64,000 nt of DNA, taken from NCBI RefSeq assembly GCF_003286125.1, contig NZ_QMED01000006.1, forward strand, positions 150,095 to 214,094. The letters run 5' to 3'. The DNA comes from Algibacillus agarilyticus (GTDB lineage Bacteria; Pseudomonadota; Gammaproteobacteria; Enterobacterales; Alteromonadaceae). Below are positions 1 through 9,383 of the stretch, one piece after another. The translations under genes were made by a program, and so were the position numbers. The notes under the pieces are model-generated. The model saw only the letters and a program-made list of their open reading frames with translations, did no database searches and was not told the DNA's origin. Positions within the stretch are counted from its first letter, which is position 1; every line of letters begins with the position of its first letter.

Positions 1-193
1 GAATAGTGGTGCTCTTTTGAGTTCGAGCAACACAGAGTAAGCGCATTTAAAACTCGCCTGAAAGGAATGCCCCAGCGGCTTTTGATCTGCGTTATCGGTA
101 TTTGAAAGGGAACAACCATTCCTACACACCGACGCCTTGTTCAAAAACCGCTGGATGCATTCTGAGAGATCACTTATTAATATGGATTGGTAT
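1..193 (-). repeat. Family A foldback element (MITE-like), cut by window edge
   Basis: The stretch matches, in reverse complement and almost base for base, positions 39425-39617, including the terminal GGATTGGTAT (184-193). The complete copy has inverted ends ATACCAATCC/GGATTGGTAT and no coding capacity, so this is a non-autonomous element whose other end lies left of the window. Bases 194-358, up to the end of norR, hold no gene that I can support. Confidence 0.8.
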
Positions 194-358
194 AAGTCAG
201 GTTATTTTGAAAAATATCACCAATGGCATCACTAATTTTAATGCGGTTAAACCCATACATTGCCCCTATTAGCATATCGATTTTTATGTAAGCCGAGCAA
301 ATCCTGCATCAGCTCATTGTTACTCGCAAGAGAGGCGAATGAGCAAGCTAATCAATAT

Positions 359-2023
359 TTAACCCACTCGTTTTTTAATAACAATGCCTAACTTTTTAGC
401 TAAGCGGCTCAAGTTAGCACGGTCGGTTTGCAAAATACGGGCGGTTGCCGCCATATTATGATCTTGCTCAACCAAAGTTTGCATAATCAATTGCTGTTGA
501 AAAGCTTGAGTGGCTTCTTTTAAGCTTTTATTGGCAGAGAAGGAAGACGAATAAGAGTCGACTAAATGCGGAGCCAAACGGCTTGCATCGTGATTGGCAA
601 CCGACGATATCGAAGGCGCATCATTAACTTCATGTGCTAACAAAACAGCTTCAGATTGATCTTTTTGCATTAAATCAACCGACGCACCCTCTAAGGTGAT
701 CGTTGAAGACATTTGCGCTTCTCGTGCTTTAATTGCCGCCCGATCAATTACGTGCTCTAACTCTCGCACATTACCTGGCCAAGCATAACGCGACAATTGA
801 GTTAATAAATCAGTCGTTAATTTAACTTGGCTTAAGCCTAACTTGCGGCGAGCAGATTCAGCAAAATAACCCGCTAATAAAATAACGTCGTTTTCTCGTG
901 CTTTTAAAGGCGGTACGTTGATAGGATAAACACTTAAGCGATGATACAAATCGGCTCTAAACCGCCCCCGTTCAACTTCTTCTATTAAATTACGATTAGT
1001 CGCCGCGATCACTCTTACATCCACGGTGCGAATTTTATCTTGACCCACGGTTTGTATTTCTTGGTTTTGCAATACCCGCAATAGCTTGCTTTGTGCTGCT
1101 AACGGTAACTCCCCTATTTCGTCTAAAAATAACGTACCGCCGTCGGCTAATATAAATTTACCGCTGCGATCTTTATCAGCACCGGTAAACGCACCTTTAA
1201 CATGGCCAAACAATTCACTTTCTATTAAGTTTTCGGGTAACGCAGCGCAATTAACATAAACTAAAGGCTTGTCTGATCTAGATGATTTATGATGAATTTG
1301 ACGCGCAACCAGTTCTTTACCAACGCCTGTAGCGCCACTAATAAGCACCGTAAAAGGTGATGCGGCCACAATATCAATATCTTTTTTTAAGGCTAGCATT
1401 AATGGGCTATCGCCAATTAACTCGCCGCTATCACGCAGCAACACAGATTGGCTTAATTCTGCAACGACCTGCTTAGAATGCAAAGCTTGATGCTCCATCA
1501 ACTCAATCATTAAAGCGGTATTTAAGGTCGCTGACGATATAGCTGCAATAATTTCGAGCGTATCTTGAGCAATGGTATCAAATGCGTTTGGCGTAAAACT
1601 ATCAAGCGTGAGTATACCGATTAACTTATCGGCAAAATATAACGGGATCCCCATACAAGCATGAATCGGTAAATCACCTTGCATATCGACCACCAAACCA
1701 TCGTAGGGATCAGGTAAAGGGCAATCAGCAAAAAACCGTGTGGGCGTTTTAGCTTGGCATATTTCCACAAACCGAGGATGCTCAGCAACCACAAAACGTC
1801 TACCCATTGTGTCTTGGCTTAACCCTTTTGTAGCTAACGGTTTAAGAATATCACCCCGAAAAGCCAAAATAGCGATTGCATCACATTCAATCGTTTTGCT
1901 GATGGTATCGAGCAAACCATGATAGCGTTCTTGTTCGCTTAAATTATCCGCTAAGCTATTAGCGAAATTTAAACCTAAATTAAGCACTAAATTAAGTAAC
2001 GATTCAGAGGTAATAGCTTGCAT
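359..2023 (-). CDS. norR: NorR, nitric-oxide-responsive sigma-54 activator
   Basis: A 554-aa bacterial enhancer-binding protein. An N-terminal GAF domain (about 20-170) holds the Arg- and Asp-containing segments (RR at 75-76, LPDPYDGL at 103-110) that resemble the NO-sensing non-haem iron site of NorR. The AAA+ domain follows, with Walker A GATGVGKE (230-237), the sigma-54-contacting GAFTGA loop (277-282) and Walker B near LFLDEIGE (298-305). A Fis-type helix-turn-helix is at about 505-548. Known NorR proteins bind NO and activate detoxification genes from -24/-12 promoters. The divergent neighbour is nnrS, and the shared intergenic region carries GT-N7-AC sites and a sigma-54 promoter facing nnrS. 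In Vibrio, NorR controls nnrS and hmpA, which fits. The linker before the HTH (about 440-500) is longer than usual. Confidence 0.93.
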   Translation of the reverse strand: MQAITSESLLNLVLNLGLNFANSLADNLSEQERYHGLLDTISKTIECDAIAILAFRGDILKPLATKGLSQDTMGRRFVVAEHPRFVEICQAKTPTRFFADCPLPDPYDGLVVDMQGDLPIHACMGIPLYFADKLIGILTLDSFTPNAFDTIAQDTLEIIAAISSATLNTALMIELMEHQALHSKQVVAELSQSVLLRDSGELIGDSPLMLALKKDIDIVAASPFTVLISGATGVGKELVARQIHHKSSRSDKPLVYVNCAALPENLIESELFGHVKGAFTGADKDRSGKFILADGGTLFLDEIGELPLAAQSKLLRVLQNQEIQTVGQDKIRTVDVRVIAATNRNLIEEVERGRFRADLYHRLSVYPINVPPLKARENDVILLAGYFAESARRKLGLSQVKLTTDLLTQLSRYAWPGNVRELEHVIDRAAIKAREAQMSSTITLEGASVDLMQKDQSEAVLLAHEVNDAPSISSVANHDASRLAPHLVDSYSSSFSANKSLKEATQAFQQQLIMQTLVEQDHNMAATARILQTDRANLSRLAKKLGIVIKKRVG

Positions 2024-2079
2024 TAAAACATCTTTTTATAACGAGAGAAGTTGATAGCATACATAAAAAACACACAAGA

Positions 2080-2115
2080 GTCATTTTAACATCAAAATAC
2101 ACGAGTCATAAAGAC
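2080..2115. promoter_or_regulatory. Two NorR-type binding sites
   Basis: Two GT-N7-AC motifs, the core recognised by NorR, lie at 2080-2090 and 2105-2115. The second sits in a perfect GAGTC-N5-GACTC palindrome (2103-2117), and the first repeats its GAGTCAT half. A degenerate palindrome TCAACCTATTGA at 2148-2159 may be a third site, since E. coli NorR uses three. They lie upstream of the sigma-54 promoter at 2181, as expected for enhancer sites. Confidence 0.7.
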
Positions 2116-2180
2116 TCATATTTTTTAACTTAGAAAAACAAAAAACGTCAACCTATTGATAATTAATTACTTTATTAACT

Positions 2181-2196
2181 TGGAACACCCTTTGCA
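2181..2196 (+). promoter_or_regulatory. Sigma-54 (-24/-12) promoter for nnrS
   Basis: TGGAACACCCTTTGCA matches the sigma-54 consensus TGGCACG-N4-TTGCA, with the invariant GG and GC 10 bases apart. It points at nnrS, whose start codon is 55 bp downstream, and follows the NorR-type sites. Confidence 0.85.
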
Positions 2197-2250
2197 ATTT
2201 CACTATGAGTACGCTGATGAGTCACCCAAAACGATAAGGTTTTTAACCAA

Positions 2251-3453
2251 ATGATCCAAATAAATGAACCCAATGTGCAAACGAATCAAAAGATCACATT
2301 CAACTCAATTTTTGCTTTAGCCTTTAGATCTTTCTTTTTACTCGCGACCATAGCGTCTGTTGCTGCGCTCGTAAATTGGAGCTTGATCCTGAATGGCATG
2401 CTTAACTATTCCGTCTCAGGTCTTAACCCTGTTGTTTGGCATTTACATGAAATGTTGTTTGGTTTTGCCGCGACTGTCGCTGCCGGCTTTTTATTAACCG
2501 CCGTACAAACATGGACCGGACTACCCAGTATACAAGGTACAAAATTAGCCTTATTAGTGGTTATTTGGTTAAGCGTACGCGCCGCTATTTGGGTAAATAC
2601 CCCTGCAAGTTTATGGCTAGCCATGATCTTACAATTCATTTGGTGGTTAAGTGTTATTGCCACAATGAGCCGTATGGTTTGGCTGAGCAAAAATAAGCGT
2701 AATTATTTATTTGTTCCGCTATTACTCATGATCATGATGATGAACGTTGGTATTTTATTAGCGGATATGACTAACCAACCCGAGCTGGCATTACATATTG
2801 GCAGAGTAACCATTTTATTATTTGTGGTTATGATGACCATTGTAGGCGGTCGCGTGATCCCCTTTTTTACGGCCCGCGGCGCTCAAGTCGCTTCGGTACT
2901 GGCTAATCCAATGATCGAAATAGCCGTTATTACCGTTACATTAATGGGTTTATTTAGTTTTGCGGTCGGTTATTTTTTCAGTGAAATAAAATGGCTTGGT
3001 TTTATCGCACTGGGTGTAAGTGGCATTTTACAACTCATCCGCATTAAAAATTGGCACACGATAAAAACACTCAATGTTCCACTACTTTGGTCTTTGCACT
3101 TAGCCTATATATGCATGATTATCGGTTTGGTTTTATTTAGTCTTTCAGCTTTTATTACCGCTATTACCCTAAGCTCGGCTATACATACGATCACGATAGG
3201 GGCGATCTCATTAATGATTTTTGCCATGATGGCCAGAGTTTCATTAGGCCATACCGGTAGGCCTTTACAGGTTTCTTTTATGGTTAGTTTGCTCTTCATT
3301 TGTATTGTGATGGCGTTAATCGCCCGTGTGGTATTGCCTGTTTTTATGAGCCCGTTAATAGCGTGGAATATAAGCGTTAGCTGTTGGGGTTTTGCGTGCC
3401 TGTTATTTTTATGGCGTTATCTGCCAATTTTGTTAAAACCTAGATTGAACTAG
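2251..3453 (+). CDS. nnrS: NnrS family membrane protein, NO stress tolerance
   Basis: A 400-aa polytopic inner-membrane protein with about 12 hydrophobic segments. It contains the NnrS-type stretches WHLHEMLFGF (43-52) and, further on, VGGRVIPFFTARG, whose His and Arg residues belong to the conserved haem/copper-associated region. NnrS proteins protect cells against nitric oxide and nitrosative stress; the mechanism is not settled, and protection of iron-sulfur metabolism has been proposed. The gene stands alone, divergent from norR, and should be switched on by NO through the sigma-54 promoter at 2181. A weak hairpin follows the stop. Length is typical of the family. Confidence 0.9.
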   Translation: MIQINEPNVQTNQKITFNSIFALAFRSFFLLATIASVAALVNWSLILNGMLNYSVSGLNPVVWHLHEMLFGFAATVAAGFLLTAVQTWTGLPSIQGTKLALLVVIWLSVRAAIWVNTPASLWLAMILQFIWWLSVIATMSRMVWLSKNKRNYLFVPLLLMIMMMNVGILLADMTNQPELALHIGRVTILLFVVMMTIVGGRVIPFFTARGAQVASVLANPMIEIAVITVTLMGLFSFAVGYFFSEIKWLGFIALGVSGILQLIRIKNWHTIKTLNVPLLWSLHLAYICMIIGLVLFSLSAFITAITLSSAIHTITIGAISLMIFAMMARVSLGHTGRPLQVSFMVSLLFICIVMALIARVVLPVFMSPLIAWNISVSCWGFACLLFLWRYLPILLKPRLN

Positions 3454-3466
3454 CATCGACCAAATA

Positions 3467-3485
3467 TTAAGGCATTACGCCTTAT
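3467..3485 (+). terminator. Weak hairpin after nnrS
   Basis: TAAGGC-attac-GCCTTA is a 6-bp stem 14 bp after the nnrS stop. There is no proper T run, so its role as a terminator is only possible. Confidence 0.35.
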
Positions 3486-3633
3486 TACACCTGAATACGA
3501 TTATAAAAAGCACTGAGTTTAGCGATAACATTAGGCTGAGTGCCCTACACCTTTCAAAAACTGCATACTGACAACCCAATGCTACCAATGCCACTTACTT
3601 AAAATAATTTGTGATAAACTCAAACTCTTAAAA

Positions 3634-3681
3634 TTTATAGCCAAGAGACTTAGAGATAAACCCAAGTCACTTGGCTATAAA
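3634..3681. repeat. Short palindromic element upstream of creA
   Basis: Perfect 12-bp inverted arms, TTTATAGCCAAG at 3634-3645 and CTTGGCTATAAA at 3670-3681. The right arm is preceded by CCCAAGTCA, which resembles the ends of the family B element. It lies about 45 bp before the creA start and could form a leader hairpin. Confidence 0.5.
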
Positions 3682-3724
3682 TAGCTAAAAGCGCAGTTTA
3701 AACACGTCATATTAAGGATTAATC

Positions 3725-4180
3725 ATGAAAAAATTATTATTAGCGATCGGTTTATCAGCACTCATAATAGGCTGTTCAGACAACGAAGTGGGTGATGTAT
3801 CACTCGGTTTATTTACGATGCAAGATATCAAATTAGACCAAATGATCGATCCTATTGTCACCGGTGTTACCTGCCATGTCGCTTCGGTAGAAGCCAATTT
3901 AAGTTTGTCTGACCCAAGTGATAGCTCAATATCATGCCGGCAAACCGGTGAAATAACCGCTGAAATGATAGCGCAAATTGATAAAAGTAAATCTGGAGAT
4001 GTCGTGTTTAAAAAGTCAAAAAGCATTTTTTTTAAAAACATGAAAATTAGACGAATATTTGATGCTAAAAATCAAACGCTCATGTATTTATCATACTCAA
4101 CTAAAGAAACAGAAGGCAGCTTTAAACATAGCTTATCGACAGTGCCACTTTGGGGCACAAAAGCTTATATCGCAATGTAA
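3725..4180 (+). CDS. creA: CreA family periplasmic protein, lipoprotein form
   Basis: A 151-aa protein whose signal peptide ends in the lipobox IIGC (Cys17), so it is probably a lipoprotein, whereas E. coli CreA has an ordinary signal peptide. The body follows the CreA pattern: VTCHVAS, a DSSISCRQTGE segment, VVFKK followed by RIFDAKNQTLMYLSYS, and SLSTVPLW near the end. The Cys pair in these segments could form a disulfide. The molecular function of CreA is unknown; it is named for its place in the creABCD locus, but no creBCD genes are near. A good Shine-Dalgarno AAGGA precedes the ATG. The gene is monocistronic and ends at a bidirectional terminator. Confidence 0.88.
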   Translation: MKKLLLAIGLSALIIGCSDNEVGDVSLGLFTMQDIKLDQMIDPIVTGVTCHVASVEANLSLSDPSDSSISCRQTGEITAEMIAQIDKSKSGDVVFKKSKSIFFKNMKIRRIFDAKNQTLMYLSYSTKETEGSFKHSLSTVPLWGTKAYIAM

Positions 4181-4241
4181 TATTAATCGCCGTTGTTAAA
4201 ATGAGCCACTATTAAAAAACCGTAATCAAAAACAAATAAAA

Positions 4242-4275
4242 AAGGTGATTAACTCAGATACTCACTAATCACCTT
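4242..4275. terminator. Bidirectional Rho-independent terminator
   Basis: AAGGTGATTA (4242-4251) and TAATCACCTT (4266-4275) form a perfect 10-bp stem. Read on the minus strand it is followed by a run of T, ending the small gene at 4306; read on the plus strand it is followed by CATTTTATT, ending creA. Confidence 0.85.
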
Positions 4276-4305
4276 CATTTTATTAATACCAATACAGTGC
4301 TTGGA

Positions 4306-4470
4306 TCACAAAAAATACGAAATACAGATCACAGACACCACACTAAACACAATCCCAACAACAATAATAAAAAGCTCATCATCTTCAACTTTATTACCTC
4401 GCGGGTAACGGCCAAGCGTGATCATCAACAAAAAAAGACGGCCAATCCAATAAAATAAAAATTCGCACAT
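4306..4470 (-). CDS. Small membrane protein, unknown function
   Basis: A 54-aa ORF counted from the ATG at 4470; a TTG further upstream would add 7 residues but lies inside the family B repeat. It has two hydrophobic segments (about residues 3-18 and 35-53) joined by a short charged loop containing GRYPRGNKVEDDE, a two-pass inner-membrane layout. I do not recognise the family with certainty. A modest GAAG motif precedes the ATG, and a strong terminator follows the stop, which supports a real transcript. The start lies 14 bp from the repeat at 4484, so the element may supply or disrupt its promoter. Confidence 0.55.
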   Translation of the reverse strand: MCEFLFYWIGRLFLLMITLGRYPRGNKVEDDELFIIVVGIVFSVVSVICISYFL

Positions 4471-4483
4471 GGCTTCGATTAAT

Positions 4484-4790
4484 ATACCCAAGTCACTTCA
4501 AGATACTAGTTCAGAGCCCCTGAGCGATTTTAATTCTAGGCGTATTAATGCAGGAATGTAGCCCCCTTTCAAGTTAATACAACGACGAAGTAATATCGCT
4601 CAGGGGCTCCGTCCCGGTGGGTTTTAAATTGATTTATGCGGTGTTAAACAGGCTTAATTTAACCCGTTAAACTTGCACCTGTTTGCCTTGCCTACAGGAC
4701 GTAGGTACTTAGCGAGAGCAGGATGCGGAAGCTGTGCCTAAATCAATTTAAATTCCCACTGAACCCTGCATTTTGAAGTGACTTGGGTAT
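4484..4790. repeat. Family B foldback element (MITE-like)
   Basis: A 307-bp non-coding element with inverted ends ATACCCAAGTCACTTCAAG / TTGAAGTGACTTGGGTAT and flanking TA, consistent with a TA target duplication. Inside are further inverted repeats: 15-bp arms at 4514-4528 and 4595-4609, and a TAAATTGATTTA/TAAATCAATTTA pair. A single matching end lies at 15336-15350. The remainder of this gap (4791-5037) shows no gene, only AT-rich DNA with repeated ATCAAT before the transporter. Confidence 0.8.
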
Positions 4791-5037
4791 ACAGATCGAA
4801 TAAGTCGAAATAAGCCCTTAAATAAACCTTCACTTAACTCTTCCATCACCATCCTTATTATTTTAATCGCGCACAAGTAAACCAGAGTTGAGGTAAGTTA
4901 AGATATTCGCCACTAAAAGACAATTAATACAATATACTTAGCCTAAACAAAATACACATTCACCGACCCTATTTTCAAAGAAAGTATCAATAGAGATATC
5001 AATGAAGCTATCAATAAAAGTAAAAATGAAGGTATAA

Positions 5038-6381
5038 ATGCCAATCACGCCGGTTTCTCGCACCGCAACAGCCGCTTTAGGTATAGGCCAGGTTTCGTCA
5101 TTTTTTGTTAATAATGGTATTTGGATTTTAGCCTTACCTTTTTATCAAATGACCTTAGGGCTCGACCCTTTTTTACTGAGCTTAGCCTCGGCCATTCCCG
5201 TATTAATCGCAACGTTTATTGGCCCTTGGGTGGGTAATGTAGTCGATCGTTATAAACATCGGCATGGCACGCGCAAGCCTTTTATCGTTGGCGCTGGGGC
5301 AATTTGTAGTGTGTTATTTGGCAGTGTTTGGATGGTGCCGATTGACTGGCCTAGCAATTGGCAATTTGCCTATTTGTTTATTATCGCGCTCACTTTTTAT
5401 ATCTCTTCAACCTTTTATACGATCCCGATGACATGCTTACAATATGAAATAAGCACAGAGACTCGGCAGCGAACTAAAGTGATCGCCATCACTGCCGTCT
5501 TTAGTAAATTATGTGCCATTGCTAATCAGTGGGCCTTTCCTATTTCTCAATTAGCCATCTTTAGCTCGGCGGTTGCTGGGGTGCAATTTGTGGGTTGGTT
5601 TATTGCCCTTGTGTTAATCGCACTTTGTGGTTTAGCACCAGTGATAGGCGTAAAAGAAAGCCCCAACACGGTAAAATACGAAAAAATAGAATCGTCCTCA
5701 CTGAGTAAAAATATGTTACGCACCCTTAAAAATAAACAGTTTTTAGTCATATTGGGCATATCTTTTTTTGTGATGGCCGGCATTTATTATTCTGCCAGTG
5801 TTGATTATTACCTCATTGTTTATTACATGTGTAACGGTGATATTGCAGAAGGATCAATTTGGAAAGGTGTTTTGTCAACCTCGTTTGCCATTATGGGCAT
5901 TGCATCTATTCCGCTTATTGTAAAACTATCAAGTCACGTGGGTATACCCAAAGCATTACAGATTATATTTTTGTTAAATGCGTTAGGCGGTTTAATTAAA
6001 TGGTTTTTATTTGTACCCGAAGTGCGTTGGTTAATCAGTTTAGATGCACTTTTTTGTTGTTTAGTTTGGTCGGCGATGGGGGTGTTAATACCTTCACTTA
6101 TCGCTAAAATTTGTGACGAAGAACAAAGCAAAAATAATGAAGATAACAAAGGCTTATTTATATCAGTGCAAGCATGGGTATTGCATGTAAGCAGCAGCCT
6201 AGCCATTATAGCCTCGGGTTATACTTTAAATTTAATTGGCTTTGACGCTAATTTAGGGGCCGAACAAACCGAGTTTTCATTGCAAGCTATGCGCTATATT
6301 TTGTCCGGTGGTACTATTTTATTTAGCCTTTTGGCTTGGGGTTTATTAACCGCATCTAAGCTATCGTCAAGCAACACCTAA
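5038..6381 (+). CDS. GPH-family (MFS) sugar:cation symporter
   Basis: A 447-aa transporter with about 12 membrane segments. The N-terminal part, with FFVNNGIWILALPFYQMTLGLDP and a GPWVGNVVDRYKHRHGTRKPFI loop (the D-R-x-x-x-x-G-R/K-P-like cytoplasmic motif), is typical of the glycoside-pentoside-hexuronide:cation symporter family (MelB-like). Such proteins import mono- or oligosaccharides with Na+ or H+. The substrate cannot be told from sequence. No glycosidase is adjacent, although algal polysaccharide genes lie elsewhere in the window. AAGG sits about 7 bases before the ATG. A terminator overlaps the stop codon, so it is expressed separately from alkC. Confidence 0.85.
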   Translation: MPITPVSRTATAALGIGQVSSFFVNNGIWILALPFYQMTLGLDPFLLSLASAIPVLIATFIGPWVGNVVDRYKHRHGTRKPFIVGAGAICSVLFGSVWMVPIDWPSNWQFAYLFIIALTFYISSTFYTIPMTCLQYEISTETRQRTKVIAITAVFSKLCAIANQWAFPISQLAIFSSAVAGVQFVGWFIALVLIALCGLAPVIGVKESPNTVKYEKIESSSLSKNMLRTLKNKQFLVILGISFFVMAGIYYSASVDYYLIVYYMCNGDIAEGSIWKGVLSTSFAIMGIASIPLIVKLSSHVGIPKALQIIFLLNALGGLIKWFLFVPEVRWLISLDALFCCLVWSAMGVLIPSLIAKICDEEQSKNNEDNKGLFISVQAWVLHVSSSLAIIASGYTLNLIGFDANLGAEQTEFSLQAMRYILSGGTILFSLLAWGLLTASKLSSSNT

Positions 6382-6416
6382 TCAAAAAAATGATGAGGTG
6401 TTAAGCATTTTTTATT
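6373..6416 (+). terminator. Rho-independent terminator overlapping the transporter stop
   Basis: AACACCTAATC (6373-6383) pairs with GATGAGGTGTT (6392-6402) with one mismatch and an A-rich loop, followed by CATTTTTTATT. The stop codon lies within the stem. Confidence 0.7.
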
Positions 6417-6436
6417 ATCAATAACAGAGATTTTTC

Positions 6437-7582
6437 ATGGCTGATACGTCAAAAATAGAACCATTTAAAAATTTATTAAATGAAACGGTCATTCGAGAAA
6501 TGGCAGCCTATTTACAGCAGAACTATGCTGAATTTAATCAAGCGCAATTTATTAACGATGCTTTAACGCAATTTGACACATTAGAATTAAAACAACGCAC
6601 CGATCGCATCACTCAATGCATGGTAACCCACCTGCCCGCTAACTTTGAACATTCCGCTCAAATAATTAAAGCCAGCTTAGGCCAACCACTCGGCGATGGT
6701 GATATATCCGCAACCGAAACCGATGGAACAGGTATATCGGGTTGGGTGATTATCGCCGTTGCCGAATTTGTTGTAGAACAAGGTCATAACCATTTTGATT
6801 TAACCATGTCATTATTAAAAACGTTAACTCAGCATTGCACCGCTGAATTCGCTATTCGCCCTTTAATATTGGCCAACCAAAATGCCACACTTGATACCTT
6901 ACAATCTTGGATTAATGATAAAAATCATCATGTGCGCCGTTTAATTTCTGAAGGCACAAGGCCCAGGTTACCTTGGGGTATTCGTTTAAAACCCTTTATT
7001 GATGATCCAGATCCCGTGATTAAATTACTTGAGCAATTAAAAGATGATAGCTCAGAGTATGTACGCCGCTCAGTCGCTAATAATTTAAACGACATCGCTA
7101 AAGATCACCCTGATCGCGTCGCAGATATTGCAGAGCAATGGCTGCTCAACGCCAGCAACGAACGCATAAAATTAGTTAAACACGCTTGCCGAACACTCAT
7201 AAAACAAGGCCATAAAAAAACACTGCTGATATTGGGCTACGGCCCCGCCGCAATAAAAAATGTCAATTTAACCTTAGATTCAAATGTTGTTGAATTCGGC
7301 ACCGCGTTAAATTTTAATTTGACCTTGCAATCAACCAATCAACAACCACAAGCATTAATGATCGACTATATTATCCATCATCAAAAATCGAACGGTTCAA
7401 CCAGTCCAAAAGTGTTTAAGTGGCGAACCACATCAATAACACCCACTAAAACATTACAAATTGAAAAACGTCATGCCATCAAAAAAATAACCACCAGAAC
7501 ATACTACCCCGGTAAACACAGGCTCGAGATCGTGATCAATGGTCAATCAGTTGCGCAAGCCGATTTTGATTTAAAGATGTAA
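6437..7582 (+). CDS. alkC: AlkC-type DNA alkylation repair protein
   Basis: A 381-aa protein of the AlkC branch of HEAT-like-repeat DNA glycosylases, which excise 3-methyladenine and 3-methylcytosine. Residues about 1-265 are helical repeats; the segment HHVRRLISEGTRPRLPWG (about 168-185) is the characteristic AlkC/AlkD-like signature. The last ~110 residues (from about 272) are predicted beta-rich and match the Ig-like C-terminal domain that separates AlkC from AlkD. The protein is cytosolic and monofunctional by family knowledge. It has its own start signal and no co-transcribed partner. No Ada or other adaptive-response gene lies nearby. Confidence 0.85.
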   Translation: MADTSKIEPFKNLLNETVIREMAAYLQQNYAEFNQAQFINDALTQFDTLELKQRTDRITQCMVTHLPANFEHSAQIIKASLGQPLGDGDISATETDGTGISGWVIIAVAEFVVEQGHNHFDLTMSLLKTLTQHCTAEFAIRPLILANQNATLDTLQSWINDKNHHVRRLISEGTRPRLPWGIRLKPFIDDPDPVIKLLEQLKDDSSEYVRRSVANNLNDIAKDHPDRVADIAEQWLLNASNERIKLVKHACRTLIKQGHKKTLLILGYGPAAIKNVNLTLDSNVVEFGTALNFNLTLQSTNQQPQALMIDYIIHHQKSNGSTSPKVFKWRTTSITPTKTLQIEKRHAIKKITTRTYYPGKHRLEIVINGQSVAQADFDLKM

Positions 7583-7671
7583 GGCGGGGTTCGTTTCCAA
7601 AAAATATTATTATGCAAAAGCTATCGTGCAGGGCCGTCATCAAAGCTATCGTGAAGAACAATCATCATAAC

Positions 7672-7795
7672 CCCACTCAAGTAGGTTGGCGCTAAGCTTG
7701 CGCAGCCCAACGTAACGGCACGTATGATATATTAAAATGGCGGTTTTTGAGTTAGCAAAGAGTGTTGGGCTTCATGCTTCTGCCCAACCTACTTG
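7672..7795. repeat. Family D repeat, left copy flanking the nuclease module
   Basis: 124 bp nearly identical (2 differences seen) to 10126-10249 in the same orientation. Each copy has inverted ends, CAAGTAGGTTGG and CCAACCTACTTG, plus internal GCCCAAC/GTTGGGC arms, so it is a REP/MITE-like foldback. The rest of the 7583-7886 gap holds no gene; CACCTA/TAGGTG arms at about 7863-7884 could be a weak terminator for the nuclease gene. Confidence 0.85.
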
Positions 7796-7886
7796 GCTAT
7801 AAATAATATCTTCTGCTCCATCGGGCTTGTACAGCAATTTGATTAAGTGCCAGCTTCGCGACACCTATCCTTATTTATTAGGTGAA

Positions 7887-9317
7887 TTATGCGTAAGTAA
7901 CTAAATTATTGTACCTTGCTAGAATATCAGGGTGTTTTCTTAGTCGCTCTTCTACATCAAATGAGTTCCACCAAACAATTGAATTCTGTTCCTTACGATC
8001 TTTTTGCCTCTCGAGCATTTCCGTTAGATCTCTAGTTATTTGAGTGTTTACTACTAGCATATAACCATCAGGTCGATAGTCGAAAATGGTATCAGCTACA
8101 TCAACATCAGCTTTACCAACAGACGACTTCTTGGATGTACTTAGATTCGTTTTACATTGAACAATCATTTTTCCGATTTGTATAGAACTTACATCTTTCG
8201 ATACTTGGTACTCGTTGTGTAACATATTGTATTCACATATTAGATCGCGACCATTATCCCCCTGATTAGTTGGGGCTACTTTTTTAACAGAAAAAACCCA
8301 AGCTTCTCTGTTCAGAAGTTCAAGAATCAAATCTTCAAATTCAGCACTTTTCTTCCGGTCAGATATGTTCCACTCAAATTTTTGGCTACCAAAAAGTAAT
8401 TCTATTTCATGTTGTTGCCGAGCCCTTATGAGCTCTTTTTCTGAATTGACGGAATCTAAACCACTATTCGTATACTTCATTACTACATGTGAGTCAGTAA
8501 TAAATACCAAATGATTTTCTTGTGGTACAACTTCAATATCTGATACATCACCGATGGATTCTAGAATTGTTTTTACAAAACACGTTTCCTCATGAGAGAT
8601 TGTGTTATGCATATCATTGTGAATCTCAATAGTTGATTCAACACCATCAATCTTACTAATTTCGTTACTATTTTTAGTTAAAAAGCCTTTCAAGGTTTTT
8701 GCTATGTGTGGATTTTTGCAAACAGAGAAGCCAGCTGAAAAACTTCTGAAATAAAACCAGTCTGGGTTTTTACGGAGGTTTGATACATGCGATTCATTAT
8801 CACCAATTGCTTTAACAATAGAGTTAACCCAAGATTGAAGTTCTGGTGAATCATACGAGAAGTCGTCTTCGTCTGAGTCATTTGCACCAAGTAAGTCTCC
8901 TTGATACATATGAAAAATATAAAGATCAAACAAAATTCCAAACAGAGAATCAAAGTCCTGCTTACTATTTTTCCTTATTCGCTCATTAAGTGGCTGTGAA
9001 GGAAACCAATACATCCCATAAAGTTCATCATCTATTCCGCTAAACTCATTATGCTGCCCAAGAAAGCGAAAAGAGCCATGGCCATTGCATTTTGTAATCG
9101 TGGTTAAAACGGTTGGAATCATATCGTGAAGGTCGGTAACTTCTTCAATTCGCCTTTTACGAAGATAAAAATATGGCAACATTCGTTCGTCATCAAGATC
9201 ATGCAGGATGATATGCCAGAAGGGGCAACACTCTAAGCCAATTTTTATATTTCCATCTTTAAATTTTTCAGCGCTAAAGCCTAGGGTTTCAATTTTAGTT
9301 ATAAATTCTTCGATCAT
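7887..9317 (-). CDS. Mrr-like restriction endonuclease-fold protein
   Basis: A 476-aa protein counted from the ATG at 9317, which has AAGAG upstream; a TTG at 9356 would add 13 residues without a clear ribosome site. The C-terminal ~150 residues carry a PD-(D/E)xK nuclease core of the Mrr/type IV restriction type: FEDLILELLNREAW, then GDNGRDL, then MIVQCKTN, where the Asp of GRD and the Gln-x-Lys of QCK are the expected catalytic positions. A later VADTIFDYRPDGYMLVVN strand-helix unit also fits. The N-terminal ~320 residues match nothing I recognise and may sense the target. It is likely a DNA-targeting defence protein, but this is inferred. It is probably co-transcribed with the gene ending at 9384 (66 bp gap). 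Confidence 0.72.
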   Translation of the reverse strand: MIEEFITKIETLGFSAEKFKDGNIKIGLECCPFWHIILHDLDDERMLPYFYLRKRRIEEVTDLHDMIPTVLTTITKCNGHGSFRFLGQHNEFSGIDDELYGMYWFPSQPLNERIRKNSKQDFDSLFGILFDLYIFHMYQGDLLGANDSDEDDFSYDSPELQSWVNSIVKAIGDNESHVSNLRKNPDWFYFRSFSAGFSVCKNPHIAKTLKGFLTKNSNEISKIDGVESTIEIHNDMHNTISHEETCFVKTILESIGDVSDIEVVPQENHLVFITDSHVVMKYTNSGLDSVNSEKELIRARQQHEIELLFGSQKFEWNISDRKKSAEFEDLILELLNREAWVFSVKKVAPTNQGDNGRDLICEYNMLHNEYQVSKDVSSIQIGKMIVQCKTNLSTSKKSSVGKADVDVADTIFDYRPDGYMLVVNTQITRDLTEMLERQKDRKEQNSIVWWNSFDVEERLRKHPDILARYNNLVTYA

Positions 9318-9383
9318 ATTAACTCTTGTTTTTAGATCCTCTGCATTCACTAGCAATTTACTTTTGAGTCACTTATAAGAAAG

